Below, piece after piece: positions 49,065 to 59,315 of a stretch of 64,000 nucleotides of DNA. Positions within the stretch are counted from its first letter, which is position 1. Every line of letters starts with the position of its first letter. Under the pieces are notes generated by a model, which was not told the DNA's origin, searched no databases, and saw only the letters and a list, made by a program, of their open reading frames with translations. The stretch is from VBAS01 sp963773465. Lineage in GTDB: Bacteria; Bacteroidota; Bacteroidia; Chitinophagales; Chitinophagaceae. The stretch lies in contig CAVZBF010000004.1 of assembly GCA_963773465.1 (NCBI GenBank), positions 930,001 through 994,000 of the forward strand. Direction: 5' to 3'. Position numbers and translations under genes: made by a program.

Positions 49065-52000
49065 TCAATGAGCTGCTTCAGTTTTCTTTTCTTCAGTATG
49101 TCCTTCAGTCTTTTTCTCTTCATGCATGTTCACTTTCTATGATCTCATCTGTGTTCCTGACCTTGGCCAGGTAGTTCACATTCGGCAATGTATGCAATTG
49201 TTCCATCACATAAAAAATGCCGTTCTTCGTTTTCAGCTCTTGTTTTTACAATCATGCTTTCTTTATCATTTACATTACCGAAAACAATTGCATCAGTTGG
49301 ACAAGCCTGCTGACAGGCAGTTTTTACTTCACCATCATGCAGGATATCGCTTTCTTTCTTCGCATCCAGTTTTGCTTCCTGCAAACGCTGAACACAGAAA
49401 GAACATTTTTCCATCACACCCCTCGAGCGCACAGTTACATCAGGGTTCAATACCATTCTTGTAAGATCATCATTCATCTGCTCAACTACAGGATCCAAGT
49501 TTACCAATCAGCTTGTTGATCCTGGTTATCCGGGAAACTATCAGCTCCTGTATAATCAGCCCAGTTGAAACGACGAACTTTAAAAGGACAGTTGTTGGCA
49601 CAATATCTTGTACCGATACAACGGTTATAGGCCATTTGGTTAATTCCTTCAGTGCTATGGTTGGTTGCAGCAACCGGACAAACATTTTCACAAGGTGCAT
49701 TATCACAATGCTGGCAAAGCATCGGCTGGAACACAACCGCTTTCAGATCATCCGGATTTTTATCATCGGTTACAAAATACCGGTCGATACGCAGCCAGTG
49801 CATATCATGATAACGCGCCACTTCACTTTTACCAACACCGGTACATTATTTTCAGCATGACAGGCAACCACACAGGCACCGCAAGCCAGTACAACTGTTC
49901 ATGTCAATGCTCATTCCCCATTTGAATCCGGGTTGCGCATGATCAGGATAAATGGTTGCTTCTTTGCGGAAATCTCCGGTCATACGGAGCAAAATCCGCA
50001 GCCAGCTCTTCACGAAATCTCTTGAACTGCATTACGGATCTTTTTTAAAAGTAGCCAGCGTATGTTTCTCTTACCACTTCCGTTCTGTCCTCGTAAGAAT
50101 TATGTATCTGTGTTTGTGCAATTTTGTATTTTGGTTTGCCCGCTTTCGCAACCGTTACATCCGGAGCATAATAATCTCTTGTTGTTCCATTAGAAGAAGA
50201 AAGATGATAAACATTCTTACCCAACACCGGCAGCTGCTTTACCCAAGCTTTCATGTTCTTCCATAACCAACTGCAACTGCAATGGTATTTGGATTCATTC
50301 CCGGAATGACCAGTACCGGCAATTCAACTTCTTTTATTACCAACAGTTAATTTAATAACAGGTTTTTCAGGATAATATTCATAATCATATGTCTTTCAGA
50401 TCCATGATATCAATCCCAGCAATTCTTTTGCCATTGGCATGGACATCATTGCATAGTTATCCCAGGTTGCTTTTGAAATAGGATCAGGTAATTCCTGCAA
50501 CCAGGGATTACCAGCCTGTTTACCTGTACCAATAGAAACTTTTTGATAAAGTACCACTTCATCTTACCGCCTTTCTTTTCCTGAATGCAATGCTGCAGCA
50601 GCAGCCGCAATAACTACCGCTGAACAGTTACTGGCAACTGCCGTTTGATATCGGTCTGCCATGCTGTCATACGCTGCTGTTTTTGCAGCGTAGTTGCTGC
50701 AGTGACTGTTGCTTTTATCAATAACACCATCCTGCAATGCTTTATCAAAAGCATCGCCGGAGCCAAGTTTTGCTTATCCAGTAATTTTTAAAATAAGTTT
50801 CGTAATCAGTATTGTTACCGCTCCATTTTAATAAGGAAGTCTGGAAAGCACGTGTTTTGAATAAAGGATAAATAGTTGGCTGAATAAAACTTATATAACC
50901 TGATTTTGGTTCTGCATCACCCCAGCTTTCAAGAAAATGATGAGAAGGAATAATATATTTACACAGCTGCGTGGTTTCATCCATTTTTTCGTTAAAAGAA
51001 ACAGTCAGTTTTCACTTTTGTCAATGCTGCTTTGAACTTATCTGCATCATAATAATTATAAGCAGGGTTAGCACCATAGATCAATCAAAGCACCAACCTG
51101 GCCTGCATTCATTTGATCGATCAGATCTGTTACATCTTTATCAATACCCTGGCGATAATTCAATGTAGTTGACCAATCAATCGTTGTACCATAAGCGCCG
51201 ATCGCATTATTGATCGCATTTACAATCATCTGAACATTTACATCATTGCTGCCGCAAACAACCAATGCTGCTCCATTATTTGCTTTCAGATTCAGCGGCA
51301 GCTTTTGCAATTCCTGCTTTCAGTTTTGCATCAGCTTAATGGATGCGAAGCAGCATCGCCAATCAATAGCTGCATACAATGCTAATGCAACAGCACCGGT
51401 TTCAGAAGGACGATGAGTAAATCGTTCATCAGCACTGGCGCCGGTCGTGCTCAGATGGCTTTCAAACTGGTAATGCTTGCTCATCTCAGGATTCTTCTCA
51501 TCCATCTTTCTTCCTTTTGAGCATACTGGCGTGCAAATTCAACCGGGCTCAACCATGTACCAAGAAAATCGGCGCCAAGACTTACGATCACTTTTGCATT
51601 TTCAAAATTGTAAGAAGGAATTGCTCTTTTCCAAACTGTTGCTTCATTGGCCAGCAACATTCCGCTATAAGAAACAGCATCGTATTGTACATGTTTCAGC
51701 TCGGAATATTTTGAAATAATTTCTTTTGTAGAAGGAGAAATAATAGTGCTTGTCAGTAATACACATGGGTCCGCCTGCAGCCTGTCATTGCATCACCAAT
51801 CATTTTATCAAACTGTTCGAAAGTGGGTACTTCTTCAAACTTATCGCCAACTCTTCTTTTCGGATGCGTTAAACGATTGGTATCATAAAGATCCAGTACA
51901 GAAGCCTGTGCTCTTGCAGATGTTTCCGCCTGTAATAGGTGCATTCATCATTTCCTTCAATTTTAATCGGGCGGCCATCTCTTACTTTTGCAAGGATCGG

Positions 52001-52311
52001 CATCACATCTCCATCCTGCACATAAGTAGTAGCATAATATTTTGAAACACCGGGAACAATATTCTCAGGTTTGTTAGCATAAGGAATTGCTTTTCTTACC
52101 GGCATTTTACAACTGGCAGCAAGGTAGCAGCGGCAGTGCTGAAACCAAGATATTTCAAAAAATCCCTGCGGGGAGCTTTTGCATCGAGTCAATCCTTTAT
52201 CATCCATATCTTCAAAAGGAATTCTTCCTGAAATTCATCCTGCGATCTTCTTTTGAAAGTTCTCCGGGTCCATTCAAGCTCTCCGAAACTTTGCCAGTAC
52301 TTGTTACTCAT
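49065..52311 (-). CDS. actB: ACIII subunit ActB, molybdopterin-like plus Fe-S subunit (heavily frame-broken)
   Basis: The large peripheral subunit of ACIII. After MSNKYWQSFGELNGPGE comes an internal twin-arginine-type leader, RRDFLKYLGFSTAAATLLAS followed by Cys, then the molybdopterin-oxidoreductase-like region, which in ACIII holds no Mo cofactor. The C-terminal ferredoxin region has clusters MLCQHCDNAPCENVCPVAAT, RYCANNCPFKVRRFNW, CSFCVQRLQEAK and CQQACPTDAIVFGN. The corrected tail is HEEKKTEGHTEEKKTEAAH. At least fifteen frame changes are spread over about 1,080 codons. Confidence 0.88.
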
Positions 52312-52319
52312 ACCCTAAA

Positions 52320-52331
52320 CCCCTAAAGGGG
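52320..52331. repeat. palindrome CCCC-TAAA-GGGG
   Basis: A short palindrome followed by CTTTTG, in the actA-actB gap. The related CCCCTTTAGGGG lies at 52451-52462 and CCTTCCC-TAAA-GGGGAGG at 58104-58121. Probably copies of one dispersed repeat family. Confidence 0.55.
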
Positions 52332-52450
52332 CTTTTGAACTCTGAATTATGTAATCACTTTACAATATCTGAGTACTTAATTCAGAGACATTATAAAATT
52401 ATTTTCACTTTTAATCAATCTCAAACATAAACTGACCTCAACCTAAGTCT

Positions 52451-52462
52451 CCCCTTTAGGGG
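52451..52462. repeat. palindrome CCCC-TTTA-GGGG
   Basis: Second copy of the element, in the opposite sense to 52320-52331, directly before the actA stop. Confidence 0.55.
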
Positions 52463-52473
52463 ACAGGCGGTTC

Positions 52474-53746
52474 TTAATAATGACATTTCTGACATTCCAA
52501 TCCACCAATATCTTTTACAGTTACACTATCCATTTTCCCACTTTTAATATCATTATGGAATTTTTCGTAAATGCTGTAAAATTTATTTCCGGTTGCTTGT
52601 CAGCTATCAGTAATTGAAATCAACTTTTGTTTCGCGATGACAGTTGATACACCAGCCCATGCTTAATTCAGAGAACTGTTAAACTTCATCCATAGCTGTG
52701 ATTTCACCATGGCAGGTTTGGCATTGAACTTTACCTGCTTTTATATGCTGTGAGTGATTGAAATAAACATGATCAGGCAGGTTATGAATTTTTGTCCATT
52801 CAATTGGTTTTGCTTTTGAAGGATCCCAGTTATCTGGGTTTTTAGGATCAAAGCCGGCATAAGCTTATATAGTTTCTCTATTTCTGCTGTTCCATTTACT
52901 TCATCTGCCATCTTCATTATACAATTTCGGGCTTGTTTCTGAATAAGCAGTAATGGTTTTATGACAGTTCATACAAACATTCACAGAAGGAATCGCAGCA
53001 TGTTTTGCTTTCCCATGCAGGCCATGACAATAAAGACAATTGATCTGGTTGATGCCGGCATGCACTTTATGCGAATAATAAATAGGTTGAACTGGCTGGT
53101 AATTTTTCTGCCGGCCAAAATCGATAGCGCACTTGCAGTATAATAACCGCCGACAACAAAAAACAGAATGGCAACCATGGCTATATAAACTTTATTCCTA
53201 TAAAAAGGAACCGGTTCGGGCCGATGAATACCTTCCGCATCATCGCTATTTTTTTCAGGTTGCTGTTAACCTGCATCAGGATCATAGCGATGATGGCCAG
53301 GATAAGAGAAATGACACCGAATATCAATCCTCCGCCACTGGGTGTTTTACCATTCCCATTATCTGTAGTATGTTGGTGGTCCAGCAGGCATCCATGTCAT
53401 CAACATATTTTATCACAGCTGACAGTTCAGCATCGGTGATCTGTCCAACGAATTTCTGCATTTCCGTTGGCTTTAAACCAACGGCGACACCCGCTCTTTC
53501 ATGCTTGTGCACATTTCGTCCAGTCCAATATCCACACTTTAATTGCGTCAGTATCTCCGCCCCATTTATCTAACCACACCTTGTAAGTTCGGGCCCGTCC
53601 ACCATCCTTCCCTAAAATATGGCAGCTTGCACATTTAGCAATGAATACAGCTTTACCATCCTGGGCCGAAATTTTTATAAAAGAAAAAACAAAAATGAGA
53701 CGAATAGTAATAAGCGTTTTGGTGCGAAAGATTTTACAGGAATCAT
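52474..53746 (-). CDS. actA: ACIII subunit ActA, multiheme cytochrome c (multiple frameshifts)
   Basis: The multiheme subunit of ACIII and first gene of the operon. The start MIPVKSFAPKRLLLFVSFLF is a signal peptide. Six CxxCH motifs can be read after frame repair: CASCH in an N-terminal cytochrome c domain, then, after a membrane helix (VAILFFVVGGYYTASALSI), CLYCH, CMNCH, CQTCH, CINCH and a terminal CQKCHY. Family ActA from Rhodothermus is pentaheme, so the extra N-terminal heme domain is notable. Frame changes are frequent (about six or more). Length about 424 codons. Confidence 0.87.
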
Positions 53747-53815
53747 AGAAGCTATTGATCTGAAAAATGTGGATAAAATCTCATAACCGGCCATCCCATA
53801 CGGATGCCATCGGCG

Positions 53816-53848
53816 CAAAAGTAAGTCATGAACACTATAAAACTTCAA
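53816..53848 (-). promoter_or_regulatory. promoter of the act-cox operon
   Basis: On the minus strand TTG (53846-53848), 22 bp, then an exact TACTTTTG -7 box (53816-53823). The leader to the actA start at 53746 would be about 60 nt. Confidence 0.6.
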
Positions 53849-54030
53849 CCCATTTAAATTTTTTTTGAGCCGCTACCAGACTGGATTTCACAGGAATTAA
53901 ATCTCAACTTTGATAAAGCTGATTAATCTTTGTCATTGCTTTGTAAACACTGGCTAAACAAATTTCTTTTGTCACGAATGATTGTTGTTTTATCCGATTT
54001 TTGCACACTTCGAAAAAAATTCTTTGGTGC

Positions 54031-54336
54031 ATGTTTGAGAAATTAAGACAGAAGTGGAAAGTAAACGTATTGCAGCTGGTGCTCATCCTTTGCACATTTG
54101 CGATCGGGGGCAGCTTGACCGGTTATGCAGCGAAGAAAATTATGAACCTTCTTTCAATCGGCTCTGACTGGCTATGGGTGATCATTTATTTACTGCTGGT
54201 TACTATCATTTGGCCGATCATGGTTTTATTGATAAGTATTCCATTCGGCCAGTTCAGATTCTTTTCAAGCTATACCCGTAAGCTCGGGGAGAAGATGGGG
54301 TTGCTGAAGGCAAGAAAAGTCAAAAGTCAAAATTAA
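54031..54336 (+). CDS. DUF6787 membrane protein
   Basis: A 101-residue protein with two helices: LQLVLILCTFAIGGSLTGYA and DWLWVIIYLLLVTIIWPIMV, then ISIPFGQFRFFSSYTRKLGE. The pattern matches the Bacteroidota family DUF6787. Function unknown. The last codons (KVKSQN) and the stop fall inside an inverted repeat. Confidence 0.8.
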   Translation: MFEKLRQKWKVNVLQLVLILCTFAIGGSLTGYAAKKIMNLLSIGSDWLWVIIYLLLVTIIWPIMVLLISIPFGQFRFFSSYTRKLGEKMGLLKARKVKSQN

Positions 54337-54392
54337 AAAGTCAACCCTTCCAGCAGCATCTTATAGACAATTGCATTTCTAATTTTGACTTT
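54323..54392. repeat. 13-bp inverted repeat AAAGTCAAAATTA...TAATTTTGACTTT
   Basis: Perfect arms at 54323-54335 and 54380-54392 with a 44-nt spacer, between convergent genes. The left arm overlaps the end of the DUF6787 gene. AGTCAAAA also repeats directly on the left side. It might act as a bidirectional terminator, but no strong T-run is seen. Confidence 0.6.
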
Positions 54393-54397
54393 GAAAC

Positions 54398-55300
54398 TTA
54401 TTTCATTTTGGCAAGCTCCGCTTCAGCAGCAATATATCCAAAGCTGCTCCATTGCTTGCCGGCAACCACTTTTTCAAACAACTCTTTTGCTTTGTCCTTA
54501 TTGCCTTTAATTTGATAATAAGAGCCAAGTGCAAAACCAAGCGTCGCATTGCTCAGTGTTTCCTGGTTTTGAGTTTTTGCAAGCAGCTTGCTTTCTTCAT
54601 TTGCTTTATACATTACTAATATATCGTAGTAATCATGATTCTCGATTATTTGCATATCACCTGAAACTTCTTTGAGGTGCTGGTCCGCATCTTTTTGCCT
54701 TCCCATTTTGCGCAGTGTTAAGTTTAGCCAGTTTAGCGTAGCCACTTTCATATCATCATTATCAGCAATATCAAGACATTTTTCCCATGTAAGCAATGCC
54801 TGCCGGTTATCGCCTTTTAAATAATACGCTAACCCCAGGTGATAATAGATATTAGTGTGCAGCGTGCTGGTCGGAAAATTTTTTTCATTGGGAATGCCAT
54901 CCTGTTCTATTTCATCGATCTGGTCCCGTATAAGCTCCACGGCTTTTTTAAGATCAGCAATTGCGTTATCATAACAACGCAAAGTGATATAGCGATGTGC
55001 CCGGTGACGGTAAAACCTTGCATTATCGGCATGCAAATTTATTCCCTTTGTATAAATGGCTATTGCTTCCTTATAATTTCCCAGATAAGCCAGGCGGCGG
55101 CCATACCAGATTATATGCTCATCATTGCTGCTATCAGCTTTATATTTTTTTTCGGCTGATCGCATGTTTGCTTCAAATACTTTTTTTAATGAATCACTGA
55201 GCGAAGGGGCAGGGTATTGCTTGTCTTCGCAGCTTTGCTTTTGCGCAAAACAGGTACTGCTTATTGCCGCAAATAAAAATGGAAGAATAAATTTTCTCAT
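54398..55300 (-). CDS. exported tetratricopeptide-repeat protein
   Basis: A 300-residue protein with a signal peptide (SSTCFAQ) and several TPR units: GRRLAYLGNYKEAIAIYTKG, RHRAHRYITLRCYDNAIADL, YYHLGLAYYLKGDNRQALLT and FALGSYYQIKGNKDKAKELF. It should be a periplasmic scaffold; partners unknown. The frame is intact. Confidence 0.8.
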   Translation of the reverse strand: MRKFILPFLFAAISSTCFAQKQSCEDKQYPAPSLSDSLKKVFEANMRSAEKKYKADSSNDEHIIWYGRRLAYLGNYKEAIAIYTKGINLHADNARFYRHRAHRYITLRCYDNAIADLKKAVELIRDQIDEIEQDGIPNEKNFPTSTLHTNIYYHLGLAYYLKGDNRQALLTWEKCLDIADNDDMKVATLNWLNLTLRKMGRQKDADQHLKEVSGDMQIIENHDYYDILVMYKANEESKLLAKTQNQETLSNATLGFALGSYYQIKGNKDKAKELFEKVVAGKQWSSFGYIAAEAELAKMK

Positions 55301-55380
55301 ACTGAAAAGTTACAACTTTGCTGCTTTGTCCGAATGGACTCTTCGAAGGAGTTCTTTGTGACCTTTAGAGAAAAATAATT

Positions 55381-55955
55381 GATGAAACAAATTGCCATTT
55401 TTGCCTCGGGTGCAGGTTCCAACGCAAAAAACATTATTGACTATCTTACTAAAACAAATAATTCTAGCTGTAAGGGTCAGCCTGGTCGTTTGTAATAAAC
55501 CAGGAGCAGGTGTTCTGGACATTGCTGCAAACAATAATATACCATCACTTATTATCGATAAAGAAAAATTTTTTCGCGGCAATGGGTATGCTGATGAGCT
55601 TAAGGCTGCAAAAATTGATTTTATAGTGCTGGCCGGATTTTTATGGAAAATACCTTCGGCATTAATAAAGCCGTTTCATGGAAAAATGATAAACATCCAC
55701 CCGGCATTATTACCTGAGTATGGAGGCAAAGGAATGTATGGCCGTTTTGTGCATGAAGCCGTGCTTGCAAACAAAGAAAAAGAAAGCGGTATTAGTATTC
55801 ATTATGTGGATGAAGTATATGATAACGGGCAGATCATTTTACAGGCAACCTGCCTTATTAACGCAAATGATACTCCTGAAACACTGGAAAAGAAAGTCCA
55901 GGTACTTGAACACCGGCATTTTCCCGCTGCCGTGGCTTTTCTCGCCACACTTTAA
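55381..55955 (+). CDS. purN: phosphoribosylglycinamide formyltransferase (one frameshift)
   Basis: PurN transfers formyl from 10-formyl-THF to GAR in purine synthesis. The N-terminus KQIAIFASGAGSNAKNIIDY is the phosphate-binding part. The catalytic block is MINIHPALLPEYGGKGMYG (Asn and His) with Asp in HYVDEVYDNGQII. The frame changes near 55465, between IIDYLTKTNN and ILAVRVSLVVCNKPGAG. About 191 codons, normal. Start ATG at 55381. Confidence 0.92.
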
Positions 55956-55991
55956 ATTACCATTTGCATTTTCTTTTGTTACTTGCCATGC

Positions 55992-56747
55992 TTGAGAAAA
56001 ATCCCGGTATATATAATTATTCTCTTTGGCTGTTTTTTTATCACTTCAGAAACAGGTGCGCAATCTTTTAAACTGCGGGGAGTTGTTTATGACAGCACAA
56101 GAACGTATCCGCTGATCTCTGTAAGTGTTTTAACCTCGTCTGGAAAAGGAACAAGCACCGACACAAAGGGCCGCTATGAAATTGAAGTAAAGGAAACAGA
56201 TTCTGTCTGGTTCAGCTACCTGAATAAACCCACTATTAAATATGCTGTAGGAAAGATCTTTGATGTTTCGAGTTTTGATATTGCCCTTCATATTAATGTA
56301 CCTGTATTGAAAGAAGTGGTTGTAAAACCAAAGAATTATAAAATGGATTCAATACAAAACCGGCTTGATTATGCAAAAGCATTTGACTGGGAAAAACCAA
56401 AGCTTAAAGCAAATGTTTCGGGAGGCATGGGCGCCGCTGTTGGTTTTGACCTCGATGAGATCATCCGGATGTTCCAGTTCAGAAAAAATAAAAGTGCGGC
56501 TGCATTCCAACAACGTTTGCTGAATGAAGAAAGAGAAAAATTTATTGACCACCGGTTCAGCAAAGTACTGGTGTTGCGTCTGACAGGCCTGGTCGGCGAT
56601 GCAAGAGACAGCTTTATGCTTCGTTGCCGGCCCAGTTATGAATTTTGTCTTTATGCAGGCGAGTATGATTTCCAACTCTTCATCAAACAATGCTACGAAG
56701 CTTATAAGCTTCAGAAAAGCGATGCGTGGTTACAAAAAGAAAATTAA
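55992..56747 (+). CDS. secreted protein with a carboxypeptidase-regulatory-like domain
   Basis: A signal peptide ending at ETGAQS is followed by an Ig-like CarboxypepD_reg domain (KLRGVVYDSTRTYPLISVSV), then a helical part of about 130 residues. No ATG occurs in frame near the start; TTG at 55992 (reading RKIPVYIIILFGCFF next) gives a good signal peptide, TTG at 55983 is the alternative. This domain pair is common in Bacteroidota envelope proteins. Function unknown. Confidence 0.7.
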   Translation: MRKIPVYIIILFGCFFITSETGAQSFKLRGVVYDSTRTYPLISVSVLTSSGKGTSTDTKGRYEIEVKETDSVWFSYLNKPTIKYAVGKIFDVSSFDIALHINVPVLKEVVVKPKNYKMDSIQNRLDYAKAFDWEKPKLKANVSGGMGAAVGFDLDEIIRMFQFRKNKSAAAFQQRLLNEEREKFIDHRFSKVLVLRLTGLVGDARDSFMLRCRPSYEFCLYAGEYDFQLFIKQCYEAYKLQKSDAWLQKEN

Positions 56748-56801
56748 CTTCCCGGCGATTTTAAATTTCCAATTCATTCTTTCAGCATAAACCAGTCAGA
56801 C

Positions 56802-58091
56802 ATGAAGTTTTTCATTTCCTCAATGATCATTCTTTTTACATTATCTAATAACTCATTTTCGCAGACTCTGCAAACAGTTAGCCCTGAAGCAGAAGGCCTG
56901 TCATCTGAAAGATTGAAAAAGATCGATGATAATATTGTGCAATGGATAAAAGAAGAACAACTGAACGGCGCTACGGCAATTATTCTCCGCAATGGAAAGA
57001 TCGTTTACCACAAGTCATTTGGCTTTGCGAACAATGACCAGAAAATTCCAATGAAGAATGACAATATCTTCCGTATCGCTTCTATGACAAAACCCATTAT
57101 CAGTGTAGCTGCGATGATGCTTTATGAAGAAGGCAAATTTTTATTAACGGATCCAATTTCAAAATTTATTCCTGAATTTAAAAACCCTGTTGTACTGGAT
57201 AAATATAATGCTGCAGATACAACTTATACAACAGTGCCTGCTAAAAGAGAGATCACCATGCGGGATGTATTGTCGCATACTTCCGGTATAGGGTATGCAC
57301 AGATCGGTTCTGCCACCGCTAATGCTATTTATTTTAAAAATAAAATTAATGGTGGTATCGGTACTCCTTATTCAACATTGAAAGATGTAATTACAAGACT
57401 GGCTAAGCTTCCGTTGTTCGCTCAGCCCGGAGAAGAATTTTATTATGGATTAAATACCGATGTACTCGGCTATTTAATTGAAGTGATAAGCGGAATGCCA
57501 TTGGATAAATATCTGCAGCAAAAAATTTTTGACCCGCTTGGAATGAAGGATACTTATTTCTTTTTACCAAAAGAAAAACAGGCAAGACTGGTTGCTTTGT
57601 ATACGCAAGGCAATAATAAGATCCGGATCCAGGATTCACTGATAAGTTTAAACGGAATTTTCTCAAGAGATTTTCCAAAAACACCGAACGGAACTTATTT
57701 TTCAGGCGGTGCCGGTCTTAGTTCAACAGCTTATGACTATTCTTTGTTTGGTCAAATGCTTTTGAATGGCGGTGAGTTCAATGGCAAACGCATCTTATCC
57801 CCGGCAACTATTCAACTGATGATCTCTAACCAGATCGGTGATCACTTAATGTGGGGTGATGCAAATAAAACACGTCGCTTTGGTTTAGGATTTGGAATTC
57901 TTACGGACTATGCCGAAAGAACATTGATGATACCGGCAGGCGCTTATGGCTGGGATGGTATGTTTGCTTCGCATTTTTGGGTGGATCCAAAAAGTAAAAT
58001 GGTAGTTGTATTTATGCGTAACATCTGGCCAACGGAACATTGGGATTATGGAGATAGAATAAAGCCGTTGATTTACCAGGCACTAAAATAA
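56802..58091 (+). CDS. exported serine hydrolase, class C beta-lactamase family
   Basis: A 429-residue protein with a signal peptide (SNNSFSQ). The nucleophile motif SMTKP (SxxK) lies at about residue 99, the Tyr motif is in FYYGLNTDVLGYLIEVISG, and a late HFWV region stands where the KTG/HxG motif is expected. The family covers beta-lactamases, esterases and D-aminopeptidases; the substrate cannot be told. The frame is intact. Confidence 0.87.
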   Translation: MKFFISSMIILFTLSNNSFSQTLQTVSPEAEGLSSERLKKIDDNIVQWIKEEQLNGATAIILRNGKIVYHKSFGFANNDQKIPMKNDNIFRIASMTKPIISVAAMMLYEEGKFLLTDPISKFIPEFKNPVVLDKYNAADTTYTTVPAKREITMRDVLSHTSGIGYAQIGSATANAIYFKNKINGGIGTPYSTLKDVITRLAKLPLFAQPGEEFYYGLNTDVLGYLIEVISGMPLDKYLQQKIFDPLGMKDTYFFLPKEKQARLVALYTQGNNKIRIQDSLISLNGIFSRDFPKTPNGTYFSGGAGLSSTAYDYSLFGQMLLNGGEFNGKRILSPATIQLMISNQIGDHLMWGDANKTRRFGLGFGILTDYAERTLMIPAGAYGWDGMFASHFWVDPKSKMVVVFMRNIWPTEHWDYGDRIKPLIYQALK

Positions 58092-58103
58092 AACCCCACC
58101 AAA

Positions 58104-58121
58104 CCTTCCCTAAAGGGGAGG
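58104..58121. repeat. palindrome CCTTCCC-TAAA-GGGGAGG
   Basis: A 7-bp stem (one G-T pair) just after the serine hydrolase stop, followed by CTTAATG. It is the third copy of the CCCTAAAGGGG-type element. Confidence 0.5.
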
Positions 58122-58163
58122 CTTAATGATACTTTACTAAATTTGAAAACTCAATCTTTATTA

Positions 58164-58709
58164 ATGGAACAAACAACACTTGGTATCGGCACCAGATTAC
58201 AACATACTCACTATGGCCCCGGCGTAATTGTGGGCATTCGTTATGCCACTTATCTTATTTCTTTTATCAATCATGGTGTAAAAGAAATTGATAAAACAGA
58301 TAACAAGCTGGACGAGATCATTCCGGAAAATGTAACGGCAGAAATAGAAACACATTCCGATATCGAAAAGTCTTTGTTGAAAATTTTAAGACTTTGGGGA
58401 GGCATTAATGAAAACGTTCCGCTTGGTGACAGATGGCAACATGGTATGGTGCTGCTGCAACCGGCCGATAAAAGCTTAAAGCCAAAAGAAATTCCGATTG
58501 AAGATTTTTTTCATAAGATCGTGATGCTAAGGGACAGGCTCAGGGTATTGGAACAAAATATTAACAGTAATAAAAAATTAAGTGATGAAGATAAAGTGGG
58601 CCTGCAGCAATATATTACGCGGTGTTATGGGTCGCTTACTACATTCAATGTATTGTTTAAAAATAAAGAGCATTGGTTTGTTGGGGATAAAGGAAGTAAA
58701 GAAGATTAA
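58164..58709 (+). CDS. conserved hypothetical protein with a YGPG-type N-terminal fold
   Basis: A 181-residue soluble protein. The start (LGIGTRLQHTHYGPGVIVGI) resembles small SH3-like nucleic-acid- or protein-binding folds with an HxxYGPG turn. The middle (LKILRLWGGINENVPLGDRW) and the helical C-terminus are not recognised. It lies 9 bp before the ECF sigma gene, so co-transcription is likely. Start Met at 58164 was preferred over the upstream TTG. Confidence 0.6.
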   Translation: MEQTTLGIGTRLQHTHYGPGVIVGIRYATYLISFINHGVKEIDKTDNKLDEIIPENVTAEIETHSDIEKSLLKILRLWGGINENVPLGDRWQHGMVLLQPADKSLKPKEIPIEDFFHKIVMLRDRLRVLEQNINSNKKLSDEDKVGLQQYITRCYGSLTTFNVLFKNKEHWFVGDKGSKED

Positions 58710-58718
58710 ACAATATAC

Positions 58719-59306
58719 ATGAGCAATATTCTCCATCCTGGCAAATGGGTTCATCTTTATGGTGATTATCTCTTTTCTCTCGCAGTAATGAAAACGGGCA
58801 ATAATGAGCTGGCTGAAGACCTTGTACAGGAGACTTTTCTTTCGGCAATAAAGGCAAAGGAAACATTTAAAGGTAACAGCAGTGAAAAAACCTGGCTGAC
58901 CGCGATCTTGAAAAACAAGATCATTGATCACTACCGTAAAAAGAACATATTGCAAAATGCAGAGGATTACCTGGCGGATACACAGCAAAGTTTTCATAAT
59001 TCATTTTTCAGCAGCTCACAGGATGACTTTGGGCACTGGACAAAAGAAGCTTCGCCACAAGAGTGGGCGAATGAAGCTGCGGATGCTTCCGTTAATTATA
59101 AAGAATTTTTCAAGATCCTTCGATTCTGCATTGATAAAATGCCTTCCCGGTTAGTGCCGGTTTTTCTTTCACGATTTATAGATGAAGAAGATGCGGAAAA
59201 CATTTGTAAGGAGTTTAACATTTCCCCGTCTAATTACTGGGTGATAATACACCGGGCAAAAGTGTTGATGCGCAACTGCCTGGAAAAACACTGGTTTGTC
59301 GCATAA
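58719..59306 (+). CDS. ECF sigma factor, TIGR02943 type
   Basis: A 195-residue sigma-70-family factor. Region 2 shows AEDLVQETFLSAIKAKETF and KTWLTAILKNKIIDHYRKK; region 4 shows AENICKEFNISPSNYWVIIH followed by RAKVLMRNCLE. A long linker between them is typical of TIGR02943. It is followed by a gene for a small ZAS-type zinc protein, its probable regulator. Confidence 0.88.
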   Translation: MSNILHPGKWVHLYGDYLFSLAVMKTGNNELAEDLVQETFLSAIKAKETFKGNSSEKTWLTAILKNKIIDHYRKKNILQNAEDYLADTQQSFHNSFFSSSQDDFGHWTKEASPQEWANEAADASVNYKEFFKILRFCIDKMPSRLVPVFLSRFIDEEDAENICKEFNISPSNYWVIIHRAKVLMRNCLEKHWFVA

Positions 59307-59315
59307 AAAAATCGC

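Noticed and set aside
38332..53746. Programmed frameshifting as the cause of split act/cox genes
   Set aside because: There are far too many changes, without common slippery sequences or structures.
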